DNA of 64,000 nt from the NCBI GenBank assembly GCA_021613375.1, contig CM038709.1, positions 38,585,656 to 38,649,655 on the forward strand. Reading direction: 5' to 3'. A program made the translations under genes and the position numbers. Positions 1-10,303 of this stretch are shown here, in pieces. This DNA comes from Megaleporinus macrocephalus. Taxonomy: Eukaryota; Chordata; Actinopteri; Characiformes; Anostomidae. The first letter of the stretch is position 1; each line of letters begins with the position of its first letter. Under the pieces are notes generated by a model, which had not been told where the DNA came from, made no database searches, and worked only from the letters and a program-made list of their open reading frames with translations.

Positions 1-639
1 TGGGCTGGAGTTCTGGGTGGCTTTGGTGCTTGTGTATGTCTTTGGGATAAGAATGAAATATGGGGAGGAAATGAAGATGTGGTGGTTGCGATGTTGTTCA
101 ACACGGGAATGGAGTGAGAATTGGAGTGTATATATAGTCGGTAGAAGTAATCAGGGCGTGGTCCAGCTCCTAAACCTCAGTTACAAAGTATGTTCACTTA
201 GAAGACCTTCGTTTACAAAATTCTAGAAATGTTTTCTGGTCTTTATATCACTTGATGTACTACAACTAACACTAAAAACTTAAAACTTTAAAACCAGCTT
301 GCATAGCTATGTTGAGGAAATGCAGCTAATGGATGGAGCTTGGTCACTGTGCCACTGCAGAACATACAGTTCTACTGCCTTCACTCCTCTATAGCCCACA
401 ATTGGTATTGAGTGATCTTAGGCTTGGACAATGTTTTTCTACAGAGCTGTTTAAAAGGAACTGAATGCCTATACTACTCATTCTAGACTTCAGGACTTAG
501 AAGGGGGGTCTGGACAAATGTAGGAAGAGCCATTCAGATATGCCAAGGAGCATCTAGAATGTTAGTGGGGATATGCCCAATAACCAGATCAATGTATTAC
601 AGTCTTATATAACTATATGTAATATAACTTATATAACTA
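1..639. other. No gene recognised; AT-rich flank downstream of nmi exon 8
   Basis: I looked on the minus strand for the missing last nmi exon, which should encode the second NMI/IFP35 domain with its Gly-Gly-Gly-Glu-Val signature, and found no match. The 69-codon reading frame at 17-226 (plus) has no recognisable domain and no splice context. The last nmi exon or exons are probably outside the window. Confidence 0.5.
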
Positions 640-1160
640 CACTACCGCTCAAAAGTTTAGGATCACTTTAGGCATTAATTTCATGCAATTATCATGCAAT
701 TCAAAAACAATATTGCCAATTTCACAATTAATTGAAGTGTATCAGATGATTTTTAAAGAATAAAAATGTTTGTATTAAAGTCTATTTTTGTATAGAGGCT
801 TATTTTGCATATAGTTCTATTATCAGCAATTCTCAGTCCTCTGTCTAAATCTCCTGGTACGGCCGCCAATCCAAGTTAAGGATGTTATTGGACTAATTGG
901 TTATTAGGACACTCTTGCTCAATTGTGATGTACAGCTAAAAAAACATTCTACTAATAAGTGAGTATAAAAGGGAGAACAACATTCTAGGTTAGTTTAGTA
1001 TCTGGAGCATCAGCAGTTGATGGCTTGCTGACCGGCTCAAAATGGCCAGAAAGAAACAACCTTCTTTAGAGACCCGTCAGTCCATTGTTGTGTTAAGGAA
1101 GAAGATACTCCATTAAATCAAGAACATTTCACTGTGATCCCAAACTTTTGAGTGGTAGTG
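640..1160 (+). mobile_element. Internally deleted Tc1-like transposon with TA target duplication
   Basis: The ends are inverted repeats: CACTACCGCTCAAAAGTTTA at 640 and its near complement ending at 1160. Both are flanked by TA (638-639 and 1161-1162), the Tc1/mariner target site. Inside, from 1042, a short frame reads MARKKQPSLETRQSIVVLRK, which resembles the start of a Tc1-type transposase helix-turn-helix. The frame then breaks and joins the right end, so the element is a non-autonomous deletion derivative of 521 bp. Its end sequence matters here because the 24-bp minisatellite at 12.7-14.2 kb looks derived from the same family. Confidence 0.8.
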
Positions 1161-1214
1161 TATATGAATATGATCAAATATAACCTAAGAATCACGGAGT
1201 TCACTTAAACCCAC

Positions 1215-3320
1215 CTGAAACTTTTTCAGCTGGAATTCATACAGCGGTGACACACTGACTTCCATCCCGTTGCCTGCATCTACGAAGAACTTTTCTTTTA
1301 GAACCAGATTCTCCGCAACTGAAAGTGAAACAAATGTGCGTTATTGTTGACACGACATGAGATAAGAATGAAAACTGGTCCCTCCTGTTGCTATTAATGG
1401 AGTAGACTGACATCAGAGCTAAGCCTAGGATTACTTTCATTTTGCTATACTCCTCAAGTGTAATTATGTATTTAAATACATATTCATTTGTTACAAGCAA
1501 GTTTTGCAAGTAAGTTATGCAATTTATTCACACTGTGTTAAATTTACATTCTGCACTGACAGGTTTGTGTTTCTATTTATTTGGATGTCGAGAAACAACC
1601 AACTCATACAAAACTGTACACACAATAATGACTTTTTCATTAAATACAAGTGATATTTAAACATCTTCACAGATTTAGATGGGAGAAGTTTTGGGGATGT
1701 GTATTTACTGAAATGATTTGGACTATTTGGGTGACTATTGAGCTCTAGTGTTAGAAACAGCAGTAGAGTTAGGCTCCAGTTCTAAACTTAAGTGGCCCGA
1801 CTTGCACTCCAAACAAATCAATTTTAAGAACTACACCTTTAAGTGTGGAGAAATGTTGGAAAACAAACTGGAGACAGACAGACCTCCACTGTCGAGGAAG
1901 GTAATGCAGCCTGTTCCAGTCTTTGGATCGTACACCACTTTCTCTACTTCTCCTCCACCACGGCTGGGCTTTGAGAAGCTCAACTCCAGCCGGTCCCTCA
2001 TTCGCTCCTCATCACGTAGAACACAAGGAGCGTTGGAGAACTTGATCTTGTTCTTGGACACCATAATATGCACCTGCGGACAGGAAGAAACAAAAAATCA
2101 AGACTGACTCGGCAGGCGGTGACGAATAATGTGGTTGTAGTTATCATGTGGATGTCATGTTCCAGACCACCACAGTTTCACTGTACCTCAAACTTCACTG
2201 AGGGATCTAGAGATAAGGTGTACGGCTTCACGTCTATCTTGGATGAGTCGCAGGTCACGGAGCACTTTGCCAGCCTGAGGATCTGATCTGCCACTGTAAG
2301 AGAGAATGTGCGAAAGTATGTGTCAGCTAAAACAGACAATGCAATGGCTAATAATTCATTTTTCTCTTTTCTGAAATGAGGAGAGCCCACCATTAACGAG
2401 CTACTGTTCCAGTCTGAAATCATTTGTTTCGTATATGAGCACCAGACACTCGAATGAGCAGATCACAGCAGAGTTTTAGTTTACTGTGTCGTGTGAAGTC
2501 TGTGTTCACATACTGAGCTTGCAGTGAGGTGAAGTAAAAGAGTGGTCTGCTTTTCTAATGACCATAACACTGAAACATTGGTTAAGTGGTAGCCTCATTG
2601 TGAGCTGAGCAAAACGGTGGTAAAAATCGCTGAGAAGTGAAAAACTGAGCTTGTCATCCTAATTCTGATATCCACTTTCAAATGTCTTTTGTCTCTTGTG
2701 ATGCTAGTTAATACACCTGGCTCGCACTGGCTAAGCACCGGGTGTTACTGGCTCCCATGATTTTAATAATGTAGCTTGCATGACTACACAATACGATCAA
2801 ACTAGATTTCAATCTGTTGTCGCTTTGCAACGTCCACCAGCGACCAGCTGAGGGCTGGCTGATTGATTGTAGCGCCAGTGGTGTGCACACAAGGTCACAG
2901 TTAATTCAGTACAAAATAACAGCCATATATAATCAGTTCTCCACAGAGGACACACTTTTGCACATTTGAATGTGCAAGATTCAACAAAAAATTGAGGCCT
3001 GTGTAAAAGTTCAAACACATTTAATATTTTACTGCTTTCCAAATATTCCTCAAATCAAATAAACAGATATTAGGTTCTGAAAGTTTCACATTTTTCAAAA
3101 AATTTTACCAGAGGAGCAAAAATTTTACATATGACTGTATAAAATAAGTCTTTCTGCTGAAAGAAGCAATTCTTTGTAGGATTGGTCAATACACACACAC
3201 ACACACCCACACACGCACATATATATATACACTCTACCGGTCTACAGTTTTAGATCACTACCAGTCAAAAGTTGTAGTACACTAACAGCCAAATGTATTA
3301 GAACTTAAACCTTTGACCGG

Positions 3321-3411
<91 letters not shown>

Positions 3412-4048
3412 GTGTAGACACGAGACATATATCTTGTTGCTGGCCAATGAAAAGCAAGTATCTCCAAAATAGTAACGTAGTAGTAACTATAGTAATATTA
3501 GTAACTATCTATATATATAAATATAGAACAAATCTAGAAAAAATGATATAAAAAAATATATATGAAAATATAAAATCATGCTATTTGAAAATATCGTGTT
3601 GTCTATGAGTGTAACGTGATGTTTTTCATTTTTCTGAGGTGTGAAGTCAAAAATCACAAAACAAGTAGTTATATTTAAAAAACTGGAATAAAAAGTCAAG
3701 ACAACATTTTAATAACACCACACCTCTGTTCCTACATTACCTTAATTTGACATCTCTACCACATTAAGATCAACCTCAATTTATATTTAATCTACTTACA
3801 TACTAACATACTTACTCCATTGTTTTGTAGGAAAACTGGCAGACACAAGAATGCCTGTACATGACTACTGTACCTTTCTCTTCTTCAAACGTGATGAGAG
3901 CCTGTCCACCTTTCAGCAGGACAGAAGGTCGCTGAGTGATGGTGAACACTGCCCTGGTGTTCAGAACTGCATCCTCTGTGTCCACAGACTCTGCCTCTGC
4001 GTCCACGTGGGTGAACTTCATTTTTTTCGCAGGGATCTGAGCTTTGAT
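1215..4048 (-). CDS. nmi: nmi exons 5-8: first NMI/IFP35 homology domain (NID)
   Basis: Exons 3874-4048, 2187-2293, 1884-2073 and 1215-1318 encode the linker and the first NID. Recognisable blocks are LLKGGQALITFEEEK, then VADQILRLAKC across a phase-1 junction with a split Val codon, then DEERMRDRLELSFSKPSRGG, then VAENLVLKEKFFVD across a second phase-1 split-Val junction. The exon 1215-1318 ends in phase 0 at KKFQ, where the second NID should begin. The RRM-like exons of the neighbouring PARP14-like gene share the GGGEV block and the same split-Val phase-1 border (see findings). Confidence 0.87.
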
Positions 4049-7000
4049 CTGAGGAGGACAAGCATCCGTTGTCATTTTTGCCTACTTTTAATATGTTTGT
4101 TGTTACTCAGCAGAAGTACAAACAGCCCTTTTCCAACCATGGAAATGTTTTCTGCCTGTACATCTGACATAACAGAATTAATGTGCTTTGGCTCCCTCTT
4201 GTGCTGTTGTTCCGTGTTGCATTATATTGCAAAAAAAAAATGCAGATGCAACACTGATACAGCAGTGAAAAACATAGCCACACTGGGCTATGAAACAATA
4301 ACAATACATATAATTTATTTTCCTTCAGTTTAATTTAATCAAACATACACAGTAATAGATTCTGTTGTGAAGTTTCTTCTCGTACCTTGAATCTCTGCTG
4401 CAAAGAGTCCGTCTCAGCCTTCTTGGACCTGAGCAGTCCTTCATAACCCTGCAGCTTCTTCAGCAGATCCTTTTTAACAGTATCAAGATGACGCATTTCA
4501 TCCTACAGCAGAAAAAAACAAACAATAAATTATTTTCAGTTAGTATATTAACAGCACTCGCCTTTTTAATCCACAAATTCACAATCTTACTACATATATT
4601 ACTGCCATATACATCATTAATATAGTAAGAAATACTACTGCTAGTAATAAATAAATAATAATAAATAATAAAGACAACAATAATGCATATATACATAAAG
4701 CATTTACTATATAAAACTGAAAGTCATAATAATAATAAATGCAAGAAAAGTACACTTCAAAAGTTTGGAATCACTTCTCATATTAAAAACACAGTTTGAA
4801 TTACAATGCTATAAACTAAACACCAAGAGGCAATAGCTCTGTCTTTATCTTAACTGTGGTTTAAAGTTTAACCCACTTCATTGCTGTGTGAATGTGTGGC
4901 TTCGGTTTAGCAGTTAGTTTTAAGGATTAAACTAAACCCAATGGCAGTGACATTCAAAAACATCTAGATGGTGCTGTACATCAGACTTTACTCAGTTCTG
5001 TCTTCAACTGACCTGGTTTTACTTAGATTTAAGGCAAGAATATTGTAACTGAAGGACATTTTCAGCTCAGAAATATATAATTCTATACCTTGGCCTAAAC
5101 GCCTTTACCACAATGCTTTGTGGCATGATTTAATTGTTTCATTTTACATAAACTGAGGCATCATATTCAAGCAAATGATGTCTTTTTCATACAGTGTTTT
5201 GTTTTAGGTGGGCTGACCATGACATGGTTTAGTGGTAGATCGGTGTTTTGGCAGCGCAATCAGGTTCAATTTAACATGCGGCTGCTAATATAAAAGCATA
5301 CGGCAACACATTTTTGTATTTTATTTACTGACAATTAAATTTATTTACTGACAAAAAACTAAATACACTCAAAACAACTATTTAAAGTCATTTCAAAAGA
5401 AATTCCTTAGAAAAATTGTATAATTATAAAATTTAGTTAGACTTTTAAATATTATACATACTAGATATTAATGTTATTATACGTTCATTCTTGATGTTAC
5501 ATAACTTCTCAACTATTCTCAACTATTAGGGAATCATCTAATGATTTATAATCTACAGAAGGATAGTTGCTACATTAGGATAGCTGTGTGCATCTGCAAC
5601 CAAAGAGGTTTTATACCACTGAGAACTGTGAATCCAACTCTTGATCAGTAGTGTACCTCAGTGCCAGTGTACAGTGTTCCAGCGTACCTGTATATCACTT
5701 ATGGTTTTGTTAAAGTCTTCTGTAATTTGTTCTTCAACTTTCATCAAATTCGCTGTTTCTTGCTGGGCTTTTTTCTTTTCTTTCTCTGCGTCCACCTTTT
5801 CTAGGAGCAACCTGGACTTCTCGTTATCCGCAGCCTCCACCTTTTTCTGTAAATGTCAAAAACTGACCATCAAATCCATAACCAAGCACTGTAAAGGTTA
5901 CATCAGTGGTCACCAACCCTGGATACCTTTTAGCGAGTTACCTTCCTGAAGAATCTTGTCCCAACCATCATCTCCAGACCTTCTCCTCTAATTCACCTAT
6001 TTAGAAGTCTTTAATTGGGCAGATCAGATACTGTAGATGAAGGTTGGAACATTACTCTGCAGGACAGTAGAAGGTTTTGTGACCACTGGATTACAGAATA
6101 TACACCTAACTTAACTGACCAGAACAGAACATTGGCTCTGATTTGTCTAAATGTGTAGTGGCGAAGCTTACCTTCCATTTCTCCAATTCTTCCAATGCAT
6201 CTGTCATCTCCTGTGCAGAGACTGTGCTGAGAGGCTGATGAGCACAAAAATCAAAAGACACTGTAAACAACAATGTGTCTGTGTCTACTGACATGTTATC
6301 GACATCAACTGACGTCCAATCCATTTGTTAGTTACTTGGTGACCTATTGACAGCATCTATGGACGTCCAAAAACGTTTTTCAGAGACCTGTTTCCAGCCT
6401 GTCTTCTCTGGGAGCCTATTTTTTATGTTCTTCCCACGCTGAATAACTAATAATGATAATAACAACAACACTACAGATATTACTGCTTATAAAGATAAAA
6501 AGAAAAGGAAACGTGTATAACACAAAATTTCTAAATGATTACGATCTATATACTGAGCAGATCAGAACTAATCACAGTGGTGGTAATAGGAACCAGACGG
6601 CTACCTCTAAAAGGTCCCTCACAGAAAGTTATGACATGAAATGTTTACATATTAGGTGCTGCCTGATGTCAGTGTTTTATGATGATTTTGATGCAGTTAC
6701 TAAAAAATCTGTTCATGGCGGAGGGATACATGTACACTGGGACAAAAAATAGTTCCCAAAAAAGCATTTTTGTTACTTTTTTTTATACAGTTCGTCGTAT
6801 ATTTGTGACCTCTGGTTACTGTAAATTATTATTATGAATTAAAAAATGTAACTTCACCCATTGTTCAAAAAGTCTGCAAATTTATATGATTAAGTGTAAC
6901 ATGGCAGCAGCACTGCAGCTAGATCCAAACACAGGCCATATTTACAATATAAGTATACACATGCACACTGCGACATACACCTACAATTACGGACACAGAG

Positions 7001-8635
7001 TGAGGGGAGACTATATACACACACTCAACAAGGGACACCTGGTGAGCATAACACGATACAGGTGGGGGGTTGGAGACACAGAGCATGTTTGGAAACATAA
7101 ACAAAGACCGCGTGGCACAGGACGCAAACCTTGCGTTAAGTGATGTGAAACACTTTGTTCGAGAGGAACAGTAGATTTCTATCAAGTCGCAATTGTTCAC
7201 AGTGGTGGTGATGGTAACCAAAAGTCTAATCCTAAACGACTCCTTACAGAAAGTTATGTTTAGTACAGAAAGTAAAAGTTAGTTTAAGACATTGTTTTCT
7301 GATAGCTTTGTAATAAAGTTTGGCCTTAAAATGTATTTTATTACATTTGTTTAAATTGATTTACTCTGAGGGATACATGCAGCGTGTAGCAAGTAGGCGT
7401 ATTATTTTCAGATTCATAACTATGATGACTACTAAAGCTGTTACATGAAGTGGTTATATGTTATGTGTTGTCTGAGGCATTGTTTTTATGACGATCTTTT
7501 GAGATAAGGTTTTGGCATATTTTTGAAAAATCAGTCGATATACGGTTGGTGACATTTTGTTTAAGTGGAACACACTTATTTATAGCTCATATAGAGCCAG
7601 TGCAGGGCAAAAGGCAAAGTAGCCCAATAAAAGCCTTGTTTTATCATTAGTTTACCATCAACAGTTCTCCATACATAAACTCAGAAGACACATGTAGGTT
7701 CACTGGTGAGTTTGGATAGTAAATAAAATTTGTTATGTTTGTGACCCCTGGTTATTATAACCACCACTGTAAAGAAATATGATCCACTTCATACCAAACC
7801 TCGAAATCCACTTCTTTTCATTTTGAATTAAAATGGAAATTCACCAACTGTTAAAAAATTATACATAATTAAATGAGTAAGATACTTTTATTCAGGGTGG
7901 TTTGAGGTAAATCGCTTTGTTCGAGATCAACTCTAGATTCGTATCAAATCAGAATCGTTGACAGTGTTGGTGATAGGAACCAGACGACCACCTCTAATGG
8001 CCCCCCTTACAGAAAACCATTACATGATTTACTTAAAAAATACTTAAGAATTATTCAATATATGTATGACAGAGGGATACATGCAGGATATGGCGAGACA
8101 AAATAGTCCCTTCAGACTATATATATATATAGGGTTCACTGTAAAGTAAAATAGCTACGTCACACCACCACTGTAAACAGTGTAAATAAATCCATTTTTA
8201 ATCGATAGACTCATATTTTAATATAAACCAATAACGAACCTTAAGGTATTTCAATGTTTTTGATCAAAAACTACACCTCCGACTAATAAACTTTACCTGC
8301 CATGAAGCTGAAGCCACCTTCTTGTTCGAACTTTTCAGTTCCACCTTAAACGGTGCTGTTACCGACGCTACTTGCTAACGTTACCGCTGCTACTTACTAT
8401 AGTGACTGCGGCGCTATTTAAGGTGGAACGGGAAAATTCGAACAAGCTGGCGAATAGAAAACCCAACTTCAGTATCGCAGACCGTTTCAACTGCCAAACG
8501 TTCAAGCAGCGTCTAACATTTTTTTAAGCCCACCAACCTCCCACTTTTGTAAAAATGTAACGTTAGACCAAAACCAAGTCCAAAACCAGGACAAAAGTAG
8601 CTTACCTCGCCGTTGACTTTGGCTTTATCTGACAT
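1215..8635 (-). CDS. nmi: N-myc and STAT interactor (NMI), partial, eight exons seen
   Basis: Interferon-induced cytoplasmic adaptor that binds STAT and Myc proteins and IFI35 (family knowledge). Exons in transcript order, all on the minus strand: 8606-8635 (ATG at 8635, start MSDKAKVNGE), 6172-6234, 5688-5846, 4386-4502, 3874-4048, 2187-2293, 1884-2073, 1215-1318. They give 945 nt, 315 codons. Junction phases are 0,0,0,0,1,0,1 and each border is AG/GT. The first ~120 residues are charged coiled coil. Next comes a linker with IPAKKMKF, then the first NMI/IFP35 domain with the family signature SRGGGEVEKVVYDPKTGTG, ending in VSPLYEFQLKKFQ. Mammalian NMI has the same order. The donor after 1884 is the weaker GTCTGT. 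The second NMI/IFP35 domain (about 60 residues) is missing because the gene runs out of the window. IFI35 is the alternative, but the long coiled coil and the IPxKKMKF linker favour NMI. Confidence 0.88.
3181..3408. repeat. CA and TA microsatellites with Tc1-end-like copies between them
   Basis: A short (CA)n tract at about 3190-3216 and a pure (TA)n tract at 3321-3408 flank about three copies of the motif CACTACCAGTCAAAAGTT at 3233-3320. That motif is the same as the 24-bp minisatellite monomer at 12.7-14.2 kb. The block lies in an nmi intron and has no coding potential. Confidence 0.85.
4386..6234 (-). CDS. nmi: nmi exons 2-4: N-terminal coiled coil
   Basis: Three phase-0 exons (6172-6234, 63 nt; 5688-5846, 159 nt; 4386-4502, 117 nt) encode about 113 residues almost free of Pro and Gly. 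They are rich in Lys, Glu, Leu and Gln with a heptad-like spacing of Leu/Ile/Val, for example VDAEKEKKKAQQETANLMK and LLKKLQGYEGLL. In NMI this segment mediates self-association and partner binding (family knowledge). All three exons are multiples of three and could be skipped without a frameshift. Confidence 0.85.
6550..8120. repeat. Three diverged copies of an interspersed repeat in nmi intron 1
   Basis: A block containing CAGTGGTGGTGATAGGAACC followed by CTTACAGAAA recurs near 6570-6640, 7195-7255 and 7960-8020. Each is followed by GAGGGATACATG-type sequence (6720, 7369, 8072). A weaker relative lies at 9290-9325. The blocks look like decayed copies of one transposable element. No transposase frame survives. 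Confidence 0.55.
8321..8446. mobile_element. Solo palindromic MITE in nmi intron 1
   Basis: The 126-bp segment begins CTTGTTCGAACTTTTCAGTT and ends with the near inverted complement GGAAAATTCGAACAAG. The inner arms CCACCTTAAACGGTGC and GCGCTATTTAAGGTGG are also inverted. The same arms make up the tandem array at 39.9-40.9 kb, so this is a single copy of that family. Confidence 0.75.
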
Positions 8636-8717
8636 CGCTAACTTCGCTAACCTAGCTGACTAAACCTCAACGCAGCGAAATGCTAACCGCTAACGTGACT
8701 TTACTGGCTCACAAAAC

Positions 8718-8725
8718 AAACGAAA
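8718..8725 (+). promoter_or_regulatory. Second, weaker IRF-type core
   Basis: AAACGAAA fits AANNGAAA and lies about 83 bp upstream of the nmi start codon. It is a single core without a second GAAA half, so it is only suggestive. Confidence 0.35.
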
Positions 8726-8833
8726 ACGGATAGAATAAAATGCTTAAACTCGCGAGTTGTTTCGCTTATCTTCTTCTGGATGTCGTCCTCGGCTGTGTAT
8801 GCTTCCTGGAAAACACCGTGTGGTCTGCTGAAG

Positions 8834-8850
8834 CAAAAGTGAAAGTTAAA
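8834..8850 (+). promoter_or_regulatory. Candidate IRF/ISRE element
   Basis: The sequence CAAAAGTGAAAGTTAAA contains AAGTGAAAGT, a match to the IRF core AANNGAAA and close to the positive regulatory domain I type of interferon promoters. It lies 79-95 bp upstream of the PARP14-like start codon and about 200 bp upstream of nmi. Confidence 0.6.
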
Positions 8851-8928
8851 CCCAGCTGTCTTCCTTTCAGCCAGCAAGTTAACGTTAGTCAGTTTGTAGA
8901 TGTTTATGACTTGAGTTCGGAGTCTGCG

Positions 8929-10303
8929 ATGGCCGAGAAAACGCTGGTGGTAGAGGGTCTTCCAGATGATCTGGACCCTGTGAAAGCGAAGTTAGAGTTA
9001 TATTTTAAAAATAAGAGGCGATCTGGAGGGGAGGTCGTGCAGATTCAGGATCATCCAGAAGACAAGAGGAAGGCTCTGCTCGTTTACTTCAATGAAGAAG
9101 GTGAGATTTCTGATTTGTATCAGCTCACAAATTTCTCGGCCTGGAAAACAAACAATGAATTTTGTAACGAGCAGGGCTTGTTTCGCCTTAAAGGGGAGCT
9201 CCACCGGTTTTTCAAAATTGCTGAATAGTTTCAGTGATTGATATGTAAATAGAGTGGGTTAGGTGTGATTGTAAAGACTCGGATTTCTTTACAATGATAG
9301 TGATGGGAACCAGAAGTCACCATATCTACAACACAAATAGACACTTTTGTTGAGAACCTCTAGTGACCTTAAATGTGTCCTCTGAGTTTTGTTGATGACT
9401 TTACATTTTCTTGGGGGCTATTTTGCCAAATAACACCCTGCATGTACACTTCCACCAACAAATGGGTTCAAATAAATGCATAAAATACATTTTAATCCAA
9501 AACCTTACAAAATTAGAATAAAACAACATCTCAGACTCACGCAGCCTATTCATATCCATTTCATGTATCAGCACCACTGGGACCAGTTCTGACTTGGCAA
9601 GTATATCACACCAAACCACTCTGTATTTTAACATCCTAATTATGTACAATTCTGGAAATATTGGTGCAGTTCCCCCTTTTATGGGATAGTGGTGAAATTG
9701 TAGAAAGTCTGTAGATTAAAAATAAAGAAGATTGCAAGTATTAAGCCCTGCATGTACAATATGTATTTCTATAATGAAGCCTTTCACATTAAACTACTCA
9801 AATAAACAAATAAATAAATCTAGACTAAGTCGTGCTTACTTTTTTAGTCAGTGGAATCCCCCCTTTAAAACGCTGAGTTACTTGAACTTGTATAGTAAAC
9901 TAACAGAACAGTAATTGGCGTTTAAACTTATCCGTGTTACTTAACTTATCTAAAGTTCAGTAAACTAAAAATGTTCAGGGTTTGCTTACTTTGATAAGTT
10001 ATCATACCACTTTTTACAGCACAGTCACTTCAGCCCATTGTTATTGTTCCTGTTCATTAGTAATACATGAGTTATTTGTTTATTAAACCTTTGTTCTACT
10101 TATTATTATTTGTGAAATAATTCCTTTTTCAATTCCCAGATTTAAAGAAAGTACTTAAGAAAAGAGTCCACCGGATTGATTTCAAAGCACAGGGAGTCGT
10201 AGAAGTGACAGTAAGACCTCTGACGGATCAGAACCCTGCGGTTAAGAAACCTAAGCTGGAAAACATCCAGCTCAACCAGTCGGCACAGGCCCCTCCTGCC
10301 GAG
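8929..10303 (+). CDS. parp14: PARP14-like gene 1, exons 1-2: RRM1
   Basis: Exon 1 (8929-9100) encodes MAEKTLVVEGLPDDLDPVKA, then [16 protein letters not shown]. This is the N-terminal RRM of PARP14/PARP10-type proteins, with the [12 protein letters not shown] signature. It breaks in phase 1. Exon 2 (10140-10303) completes the fold with DLKKVLKKRVHRIDF and VVEVTVRPL, followed by a Lys/Pro-rich linker. In the second paralogue exon 2 is present three times. In PARP10/14 such domains bind nucleic acid or protein partners (family knowledge). Confidence 0.9.

Larger units (their letters stand above)
8636..8928. promoter_or_regulatory. Divergent nmi / PARP14-like promoter
   Basis: Only 293 bp separate the nmi start codon (8635, minus) from the PARP14-like start codon (8929, plus), so the genes are head to head and must share promoter sequence. 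I see no TATA box at a convincing position. The stretch has several CpGs and a palindrome AACTCGCGAGTT at 8747-8758. Two IRF-type motifs are listed separately. Family knowledge says both genes are interferon-inducible, so shared control is a reasonable inference. Confidence 0.75.

Noticed and set aside
1..1200. Search for the last nmi exon (second NMI/IFP35 domain)
   Set aside because: No minus-strand GGGEV-type coding block or suitable acceptor was found; most of 640-1160 is a transposon.
8740..8928. N-terminal extension of the PARP14-like protein from the in-frame ATG at 8740 (63 residues, hydrophobic start)
   Set aside because: It has no similarity to PARP14 starts, overlaps the divergent promoter and IRF motif, and the paralogue starts at the Met equivalent to 8929.
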